Positions 57,901 to 64,000 of a stretch of 64,000 bases of DNA are shown here, in pieces. The position numbers and the translations under genes are program-made. The stretch comes from Ypsolopha sequella (lineage: Eukaryota; Arthropoda; Insecta; Lepidoptera; Ypsolophidae): the NCBI GenBank assembly GCA_934047225.1, contig OW203989.1:6175977-6239976 (forward strand), given 5' to 3'. The notes below the pieces were generated by a model. That model ran no database searches, was not told the DNA's origin, and saw only the letters and a program-made list of their open reading frames with translations. Position 1 is the first letter of the stretch. Every line of letters begins with the position of its first letter.

Positions 57901-60444
57901 TTATTTTGAATATCTTGTCATCTTGCACTTCTTGATGAGAAATACAATTTCAATAAGTAAAAATACAACTTTTAGTTAAGAAAACTTATAGTTAAAAGTC
58001 TGCTGTATGCATTAACATATTTTTAATTATATTACAATAGTAATAAAATAATTGGCTTATCCGTCGTCGTGATACCAGCCGTAAATTTCTTAAATAATCT
58101 GATATCACGCTTATGGAAAACCCAATTATTTTGTAGATACCATAATATCATTAAAATATGTTTATGCATATAGCAAACTTTTAACAATAAATTGTCTTAG
58201 CTAAAAGTTGTACTTTACCGTTATAATTATTTCTTAATATTTTGTTACAAATTCGGAGAAATAGCCCTTAAGGAAAACCTTCTATGAAAATATTTGTTAT
58301 CTTTGTAACAAAGAAAAAAAAAAAAAAAAAACAAAGCTATCGTCACATTGAACAAACAGTAAATTATTAATCCCTTTAGAATAGAAAGATATGGTTTTAT
58401 ATTTTTTACATTATTTGTTCTACAGTTCCTTTCTGTGCTTTCTTTCAAATGCAAAATATTATGTGAAGTGTTGATCTCTATATTTTCATAAGGAGAAAAT
58501 TTGTATGAAAAAGTTAAACAAAAGGCCATAAAAACGTTATAATATGTATATTTTACAGGGCTGTAAATATTAGCATTTATTGATTTTACCCAGAAAAATT
58601 GCCTAGACAAACGGACAAACAGACAAACATAGGGACAACAAATTAATCCTAAAAGAGTTTTGTTTTTTCATTTTGCGTGTAAAGGGACCTGAACATTTCA
58701 AACTATGATACAAATAAATTTCTATATTTTAAACACTTGGCGATTTATCCCAAGGGTAAACAGGTGTCCCAAAAGTCAACGCTTTCCCTTGGAAGGCTGG
58801 TAGGCCAGCTCATGACTGACCAGAATATCAAATTATGACCTCAGCAAAAAGTAGATAATCTTCGAGTTGATGGTACTTTTATAAATTCGAATAGATTTTT
58901 GAGAGTCAAAGCTAACCAGTTCTAAATTCTAAGAATAAAATTTTTGTTGCGCAACTCTGAATTGTCATGCTATTGATAAAGTCAAAAATAAACCTTGAAA
59001 TGCTGTTACATCAGGAAGAAAAATAAAAACCCAATTTATGAGCAATTTTTTGTAATTAGGTTAGTTCGATACCACACCCTGAAAAAAAATGTCCTATGTT
59101 AGTTTTGCAAATTGTCTTAAATAATGGCTCATCAAATATTGTTTTTCAAATGATCTGGCAATTTCTGTGAATTACTTTTGAAAAAAAAGTTATTGCTATT
59201 TTACTACCAAAGGAGCTGCGTATTTTTTTAAATAATTAGAATTTAGAATGAAAGAGTGGCGGGCAGTAAAAATATTTGACGTTCATTAGAAATGCCATTT
59301 AACACGCGTTAGAGTGAGATAAATAGTGACGCTATTTAAAATGAGTTGGAATGAGATAGTAACACAGTTAAACGTGGTTGAATGAGAGAGGCATAATTGA
59401 TATAGGCTACAGTGAGATAGATAGTGACGTGGTGCATTCCTTCTGAGAATATTTGTTAGTTTCCACTTTTTGTAATAACAACTTTAGTAAAAAAATTTTG
59501 TAAAGAAATTTTTGGTCCAATTTATTTTCCCGCAAGTGTAAACCCAGCTCAACGGGCGAAAAATATTTAAAGAATGGGTAATGGGGACAATTAAACGTCA
59601 CAATATTATTATGTATCTCTAAAGGAGTGTCTGAAATGTTCCGATTGTCAACTGATAAATCAAACACTCAAAAAACCACTTTTAGCCGACCATAATAAAT
59701 TTACGTCCCGACGTGATAGCAAGTAGGATCAATGCCGTGTGACGATGATCGAAATACACTAATAAATAAGATAAAATAAAATGCGTATTACTTTTGACCC
59801 TGCCTCGTCCACTCTATTCGTATTTTTGCTATGGTGACGCGAGCTTAGAGACCGGGACGAATTTCCCCCCGCGCGCTATCGTAAAATAGAATAAGCCACG
59901 CCCGGAACTGGTTTTTGTTTTGGCTATGTCATACTCTTATCACGCCAGTATAGTTCGTCATTTTGACGCTTCACATACAGTCCACTAAAATCAATATTTT
60001 TAATTTATTGGCGGAGCCACTATTGTGGGAGCCCCTCTCTTGTGGAGGCCCCGGGGCTGTTGCCCTCCCCTAAATCCGGCCCTGGCGATAAGGATCATGG
60101 GACGTAACAATTGTCGATGAAAAGAGGGTGCACGTCCTTTGACTGTTCTAGTGAGTGCGTAGTTGCGGAGTAGTCGTGCTCGTGACGGTGTTTGTGGTTA
60201 AGTGTTATTCTACATCAGTTTTCTGAGTTAATTTTCCAAAGAATCTCTTTCTATTATTGTATACTGTAACCCTACCCATCTCCTCAGTTGGTCTGCGTCG
60301 CTTGCCTGGTGGCGAAGCGCGTGTCGTCTGACGATGAAGCTCGACTGGCGTTGCTGCTGCAGAAGCTGTCGCGGGAGTGGTCGCTGCTCACCTCTGTCAC
60401 CTGGGACTCGGTGGGGGGCTCCTTCGCTGACGCTGTGTATGGAG
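45093..60444 (+). CDS. Probable multi-membrane-segment protein, 5' part (two exons, runs off window)
   Basis: Exon 1 (45093..45137) reads MAVCDKWVALKIVEF and ends at the donor gtaagt, phase 0. Exon 2 (60288..60444) follows a CAG acceptor and reads LVCVACLVAKR...LLLQKLSREWSLLTSVTW DSVGGSFADAVYG, ending at gtcagt, phase 1. Joined, residues 8-24 form one hydrophobic segment (VALKIVEFLVCVACLVA), cut in the middle by the intron. The layout (short cytoplasmic start, first membrane segment, loop, then G-G-x-x-x-A-x-x-x-G) resembles small insect four-membrane-segment proteins such as the Snakeskin and Pasiflora groups of septate junctions; this is only a resemblance. The intron is 15.1 kb. Later exons were not found before 64000. 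Confidence 0.5.
45421..45567. repeat. Imperfect hairpin, related to 57940-58270
   Basis: AAGGGTCGTTTCTCCGG...TTGTAACAAAATATT...ACGGCCAAAATACAACTT on the left pairs with AAGTTGTATTTTGGCCGT...TTTTGTTACAAATCCGGAGA on the right. AAAAGTTGTACTTTACCGTT and GTTACAAATTCGGAGAAATA near 58205-58262 belong to the same family. Confidence 0.75.
45817..45951. repeat. Perfect 49-bp-arm hairpin
   Basis: 45817-45865 and 45903-45951 are exact reverse complements (GTGTTACTACAAAACGGTGT at the outer edge), with a 37-base loop. Confidence 0.93.
46687..47036 (-). repeat. ATGG-tailed repeat, full-length copy, minus orientation
   Basis: It runs from GTGGTAGAGCTGATGCCGGG to a GATGGATGGATGGATG tail. It closely matches 62512-62868. 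Confidence 0.88.
47655..47815. repeat. Hairpin/MITE
   Basis: AAGCCGATTCTAAAGGCTTT followed by AATTTTAGTTTTAGTACTGTC is inverted at GACAGCACTAAAACTAAAAT...AAAGCCTTCAGATTCGGCT, with a loop of about 70 bases. Confidence 0.8.
49244..49815. mobile_element. Non-autonomous hAT-like element with 8-bp target duplication
   Basis: Ends are CAGCGGTTCCCAA on the left and GGAACCGCTG on the right. CTCTAGTG flanks both sides exactly (49236-49243 and 49816-49823), the 8-bp duplication typical of hAT. The interior has repeated GGAACCCC / GGGGTTCC blocks near both ends and no transposase frame. Confidence 0.9.
50188..50456 (+). repeat. GGGTTCCG family B repeat
   Basis: AGGGTTCCGTATCCAAAGGG at the start, TCCGTCCGTCTG in the middle, and GAGTCCGACTCGCACTTGGC at the end. 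Partial relatives: 48798-48960 and several between 54577 and 56050. Confidence 0.75.
51037..51102 (+). pseudogene. THAP-domain start relic
   Basis: An ATG opens MVRYCSVYGCLENFFSKIRI followed by a stop. YC-x4-C (YCSVYGC) is the opening of a THAP zinc finger (compare YCTVFGC at 61176), but the frame is lost soon after the second Cys. The GC-rich 150 bases before it resemble a promoter/5' UTR. It may derive from a transposon. Confidence 0.45.
51310..51672 (+). repeat. tRNA-derived SINE, uninterrupted copy
   Basis: AGCGGTAACTCAGGGGTAGA (A box-like) and GGTTCGATCTCC (B box-like), then CATGCACCAATGAGTTCTTC and the long tail shared with 18474-18750. It ends near CAGGTTGCAACGATTTATAT followed by an AT run. 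A tail fragment also appears near 60085. Confidence 0.82.
52435..52660. repeat. Foldback MITE family C, copy 4
   Basis: GCCAACTGTACCGGGTGTCT on the left and GCACCCGGTCCAGTTGGCAA on the right are inverted ends; AATAGGGGGGCTGG lies at the right edge. Confidence 0.8.
53128..53370. repeat. Foldback MITE family C, copy 5
   Basis: GCGGGCCTATTATGTATCTC on the left, CACCCTGTCCAGTTGGCAAC and AATAGGGGGGC on the right. A family E tail (53370-53585) follows directly. Confidence 0.8.
54577..56050 (+). repeat. Cluster of family B repeat pieces
   Basis: GGGTTCCGTAG near 54577, GGGTTCCGTACAT near 55080, GGTATGGAACCCT near 55708 and CGGAACCCTAGGTATGCGAG near 56007, with duplicated inner blocks (ATCTCCGAAACGGGTGGACC and ATCTCCAAACTGGTCG). 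Several diverged copies seem stacked here. Confidence 0.55.
56940..58765. repeat. Long imperfect palindrome, about 1.8 kb
   Basis: 56960-57475 pairs, inverted, with 58305-58760: TGGGATAAATCGCCAAG with CTTGGCGATTTATCCCA; TGTTTGTCTGTCTGTCCGTT with AACGGACAAACAGACAAACA; TTCTAAAGGGATTAAT with ATTAATCCCTTTAGAA. Inner parts also pair (AACAAATAG...AAGGTTTTTCTTAAG with CTTAAGGAAAACCTTC...TTTGTTATC). The symmetry centre is near 57860. Arms have many mismatches. No protein-coding frame was recognised. Confidence 0.8.
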
Positions 60445-60958
60445 GTCAGTAAACTGGTAGATGAGGGCGAGGGGCTACACCTAGGGATTGATTTATATAA
60501 GAAGGTAGTTAGTGTTGAAAGATAAATAGTAAGAGACAGAATTAGGGAAATGTATGGTCTGTTAGATAAGTTTAAGACGAGCTCTGTACTTGTGAGCGAA
60601 ATACTTGTTTTTATTTTGAAGTAGGTACCACTTTACATGGAATATCAGTTAATATATTATACAAGGTGGCGCAAAAGTAGTGTCATAATTTGAATTCGCT
60701 GCCATTTTGTTATAAATGAAAAAAAAGAGCTCTGTTTTCATAAAAAGTTCATTTGAAAGTGTAAAATTGATGACATTAATTGGAAAAAACTATATCGCTC
60801 AAATGGCCACCTCCTGAGTTGATGCATAAAACATCTGGCTATCTGGCTCCAAATTGGCGATTTCTTCTTCAATGTTATCTTTCAAGACTTGCAAGGTTCG
60901 TGGTTTGTTGTGGCATGGACGAAATACTACTACTTGTATGGTTCGTCCATGGTTGTGG

Positions 60959-62074
60959 CATAGTAAAACCAGAACAGTAGTTTATCTTCAACCAAAGGTA
61001 CATCGCGCGGCTAATATGTGTGCGTGCTAGTACGCACGAACTACAGTACGCACACAACAGCAATATCTCGGTATGCAAGGCCGGTGCTAGTCGGGGTCAC
61101 GCCGCGGTCGCGCTCAGTCAAGTCTCTCAAACAAGCCGCCACGCCGCGCGCCGCGCGTCACCGACCAATTCAAGTATGTCGACAGTACGCAATCGAACAT
61201 ATTGTACTGTCTTCGGATGCCTCAATAATAATTCCTCAAATCCAGAATTATCGTTCTTCTCAATACCTACTCAACAAGAAAGGTGAATAAGAATTGATGG
61301 TATATATGAATAATAATGTGAAATGTAAACCGTATTTTCTTTGTTCACATTTAACATAGGTCCTATGATCATAACTGTGCTATGTTTGTTAATTATTCAA
61401 GGTGTTTTTAAACGTGGAGCTGATATGGTTGAAATCGCAAAGTATTTTTAATTTTAGACTAGAAGCCAATGTTTGATTAGATACTTAAATTTTATTATGT
61501 ACTCTAATGAATTTAACTGATTAATTTAGGTAACAATCACAAAGATTTTTAAGCAAAGGCATCGCCAGAGGGGGCAAGATGACATAAATTGTAGGTAAAA
61601 TAAACTAATTTTAAGTTTTTATCATAATCTTCTTGGGTTTCTCGCGAATTTTTCGACTACTTTATTATTAAAATCTCGAAAGTTTTTTGAATATCTAGGG
61701 GGGGACAGCTACCCCCTTCCCCCCTTTGACGATGCCCATGTTTTTAAAGTAAAGTTCAGGAGCCAATATTTTTTCTTACAATAATTAAGATAAGCAAGTA
61801 AGATTTCTTTATGAGTTATAGTGTCTATATGTTTATTATGTATGATATGAATGTATGTTTGTTTGTAGTAGGTATGTATGTTTGGATGTTTCACTACATC
61901 ATCGATTGATAGAGCTCATTTGTCATAATCGGCTTCAAAACATTTTAAGTACCTATTGATTTTTTATTAGCTACGAACAATGATACGAAACTAAAAGAAG
62001 GGACAACCCTGCAAAAGTAGGTATTTAAGTCTCGTACGGGGCGTGAGTTAAACTACTGTTCTGGTTTTACTATG
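60959..62074 (+). mobile_element. 1.1-kb element with CATAG ends carrying a THAP exon (P-like?)
   Basis: Perfect 26-bp inverted ends (60959-60984 and 62049-62074) start CATAGTAAAACCAGAACAGT. GTTGTGG flanks both ends (60952-60958 and 62075-62081). A third GTTGTGG at 60906-60912 is followed by a 38-base palindrome-ended unit (CATGGACGAA...TTCGTCCATG). Removing both units restores the host transposase reading ...HVYHN-KPRT. Inside lie a GC-rich 5' region and a THAP-coding exon (61176-61282). THAP start, terminal inverted repeats and 7-8-bp duplication recall the P superfamily; this is inference. Confidence 0.8.
61176..61282 (+). CDS. THAP-type zinc finger, first exon (partial)
   Basis: ATG opens MSTVRNRTYCTVFGCLNNNS, then SNPELSFFSIPTQQE, and ends in phase 2 at the donor AG|gtgaat. 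C-x4-C (YCTVFGC) and the LSFFSIP block are the first half of a THAP (C2CH) DNA-binding domain; the second half (C-x2-H and AVPTIF) would be in a later exon and was not found in this element. THAP domains occur at the N-terminus of P-element transposases and of host proteins. The roughly 190-base GC-rich leader contains GTGTGCGTGC and ACGCACACA inverted motifs. Confidence 0.6.
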
Positions 62075-62511
62075 GTTGTGGTAAACGTGAGATTTTAAAA
62101 CGCCCCAAAGGAAGAAAGGTGCTGCTAGGTCTGGCGATCTGGACGGCCAGTTCGGGAGATCAAAATTTGTCAAATAAGCAGTAACAATAATTCCACTTTC
62201 TTGAGGTGTGTATCGCTCCATGACTTGTTGACAACTAATTAGCTATATATTTACATATAATGTCAAATCACAGTGACATTTGTTTGGCGCCATCTGCAAA
62301 AATGGCAGCCAATTCAAATTATGAAATTACCTTTGCGCCACGAAAAACGTTGTGCTTACGCCTTTGCGTAAATAAAATATCCAGACTGTTCTACTCGTAT
62401 AAAATAAAATATTGGTATATACGACGTCATTTGTCTGGTGATCTGTTAGGTTATAAGAAAAGGTACCAACTTTATTTTACAAGTATTAAGGAAAAATAAA
62501 AATTTAATACG

Positions 62512-62868
62512 TGGTAGAGCTGATGCCGGGCTCGACTGTGGAGGTACCACCATCTTACTTGGAGATCCCCTCGAAGTAATTCGGGGGACAGTAAGAGGAC
62601 AGCTCACAGGCAAAAAACCAAAGAGGCCCACCATGCCTGGGACCGATGGATGGCGGTATATCCATCCCTAATAGCCGGGCCTTATATGGATCAGGCTGGT
62701 GACGGGCAGTGGCGTCACTGGTGCGAGGGTTCCGGCACCGCGCTCACCAACCCGCCTGCCCAGCGTGTGTGAGTATGGGCAATTCTTCCAGGATGACCAG
62801 CGGGAGTGGCAAAGTCCTGGAAAGGCTTATGTCCAGCTGTGGACGAACTAGGCTGATGGATGGATGGA
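62512..62868 (-). repeat. ATGG-tailed repeat, full-length copy, minus orientation
   Basis: GTGGTAGAGCTGATGCCGGG to GATGGATGGATGG; near-identical to 46687-47036 and an inverse match to 34482-34838. Confidence 0.88.
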
Positions 62869-63602
62869 AAAATTGGATTTCTAGTTATTACAGTAACTTA
62901 ATCAAACTTATTAGTTTTATAGATTAAATTATTCAAAACACTCAACTGATTTCAAAATCGTAAGTAAGTGATAGTTGCCGGTGTGAAACAATCATTTTAC
63001 AACAAAAAATCCTTGTATTTTCCTTCGAGCCGAAGAAAATATTATCAGGCATCATTTGACTAATGACGGAACCGGATAGTCCACAAGCAATAACGATGAT
63101 CGTGCAATAGACCGTTTAAATTATTAATAACATCATTAAAATGCGTGCAGTCAAGTATTTAGTTATGTATAACAATTCAGCAATAATAGTTAAATTTGTT
63201 CATGATCATAACAATGGAAGGATTTACGTTCCATATACATTGAGTAGATAGAGATCTAGATGACTACAATGCCCCTGTATCATTTAAATATATCGTACCT
63301 TTGTCTAATGCGATGTTTTGACTTTTGACTGATGACTTGTATGACCATTAGTCACTCAAGCTGCTTCATATACCTTTTGTTCCGATATTTGTTTATATTC
63401 TTAATTAAGCAACGCCAGTCTTAGTCCGAAGGACACCATACTCAATCAGAAGGTCTGTCTGGGCTCAATCCTCTTCAGGCATTCATTAATTAGGATTTTC
63501 CAATTTTATTTGCATTGTTTACTTACCACTTGCTGAACGCTAAAGGAAAAGACTGGTGAAATGTGCTTCCCCTTAAAAGGTAACGGCAGTAAATAATACA
63601 CG

Positions 63603-63640
63603 TCGGCTATCTTCAGCTTTATAGCGCGTCATCACTGTTA
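63603..63640. repeat. Diverged piece of the DRG2 intron hairpin arm
   Basis: TCGGCTATCTTCAGCTTTAT AGCGCGTCATCACTGT aligns with TCGGCTAGCTTCGGCTTTGT AGAGCGTCATCTCTGT of the hairpin arm (about 31 of 36). Confidence 0.6.
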
Positions 63641-64000
63641 CCGGTCGGCCATAGCTTCAGGCTTCTGGCGGCGCTTCTTGCTGCGCTTCCAGGCGGTTTT
63701 TGCGACGGGCTTTCCCCTGCCACGACACTCGTCGGCGCCTTCCACCGCATCGGATGTATAGCGCGCTCGCTCGCTCAAAGCGCTCGACACTAGGTTCTTC
63801 CTATGCGCTCAATCACTGGCGCGGCTCCCCGCACACCGCCGTCGAGAGAGCGCAAGTCACTCGAAGCCGGACAAGACGCGCGAGATGCGACCCATGGCCG
63901 GCTCTATACTACTTCATACATTTGTTCTCTCCGCCGGCGCCGTCGCAAGAAGAACCGCTTGGCGCGCCTCTAGAAGCCTGAAGCTATGGCCGAGGGGTTA
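63636..64000. mobile_element. MITE family F copy 2, uninterrupted
   Basis: TTACCGGTCGGCCATAGCTT at the left; AAGCTATGGCCGAGGGGTTA at the window's right edge (inverted). It gives the uninterrupted form of the site broken in copy 1: GTCACTCGAAGCC here. The open frame across it is a by-product of GC-rich sequence. Confidence 0.88.

Larger units (their letters stand above)
45138..60287. other. 15.1-kb intron or gene desert packed with repeats
   Basis: No other coding region was recognised on either strand. Listed elements: hairpins at 45421-45567, 45817-45951 and 47655-47815, an ATGG repeat at 46687-47036, a hAT-like element at 49244-49815, a THAP relic at 51037, a SINE at 51310, two family C copies, family B pieces at 54.6-56.05 kb, and a long palindrome at 56.94-58.77 kb. 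The stretch 58770-60287 is unassigned. Confidence 0.55.
60667..62340 (-). mobile_element. Dead Tc1/mariner-superfamily element, split by a nested insertion
   Basis: Inverted ends: TGGCGCAAAAGTAGTGTCAT then AATTTGAATTCGCTGCCATT on the left, inverted at 62300-62340. Minus-strand translation of 62152-62082 gives NWPSRSPDLAAPFFLWGVLK then SHVYHN, and 60904-60799 gives PRTLQVLKDNIEEEIANLEP then D...VAI and a stop. Together they are the transposase C-terminus (SPDL...FFLWG...VY.NKPRTLQ.LK.NI). The catalytic Asp expected just before FFLWG is missing. The reading is cut between HN and KPRT by the insertion. Confidence 0.8.
60445..64000. other. Repeat-rich right edge
   Basis: No further exon of the membrane-protein gene was found. 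The stretch holds a dead Tc1/mariner-like element (60667-62340) with a nested THAP-bearing element, an ATGG repeat, a fragment related to the DRG2 hairpin, and MITE family F copy 2. 62870-63600 is mostly unassigned, with a SINE-tail-like CTTACCACTTGCTGAACGCT near 63521. Confidence 0.55.

Noticed and set aside
63700..63981. 93-aa plus-strand frame
   Set aside because: It lies inside MITE family F and is matched by a broken frame in copy 1; no protein family fits.

Overview
The window looks like an AT-rich insect nuclear genome segment, most likely from a moth or butterfly (Lepidoptera). The genes are split by GT-AG introns, the encoded proteins match conserved animal families, and the non-coding DNA is packed with short inverted-repeat elements, tRNA-like SINEs and non-LTR fragments of kinds common in Lepidoptera. 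Exon joins were made by eye from splice sites, reading phase and family alignment; no searches were run.

Layout: a weak partial minus-strand gene start lies at the left edge. NOL12 (nucleolar protein 12; + strand, three exons, 228 aa) and an NTHL1-type endonuclease III (- strand, five exons, 508 aa) converge tail to tail at 5.2-5.5 kb. EMC3 (+, five exons, 246 aa) follows at 10.3-13.4 kb and points toward DRG2 (-, eight exons, 364 aa, spanning 12 kb). An RRM protein of the A1CF/RBM46/RBM47/DND1 group (+, seven exons, about 359 aa) occupies 33.5-41.6 kb. The last gene, a probable multi-membrane-segment protein, starts at 45.1 kb, has its second exon at 60.3 kb across a 15 kb intron, and leaves the window on the right. 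These are mostly housekeeping genes (ribosome biogenesis, base-excision repair, ER membrane insertion, translation-linked GTPase) with no sign of operon-like co-function.

Much of the remaining sequence is mobile DNA. Highlights: a mariner with an open transposase frame and matching ends inside a DRG2 intron; a 5'-truncated non-LTR copy with a 13-bp target duplication; a hAT-like element with a perfect 8-bp duplication; three elements that share CATAG/CACAG-type ends and 7-bp target duplications, one of which carries a THAP zinc-finger exon and sits inside a dead Tc1/mariner-like element; a perfect 90-bp-arm hairpin placed 30 nt upstream of a DRG2 splice acceptor; a 155-bp-arm hairpin in the RRM gene; a nested insertion whose uninterrupted counterpart is also in the window; and a giant imperfect palindrome near 57-58.8 kb. 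No rRNA, CRISPR array or convincing functional tRNA gene was seen.
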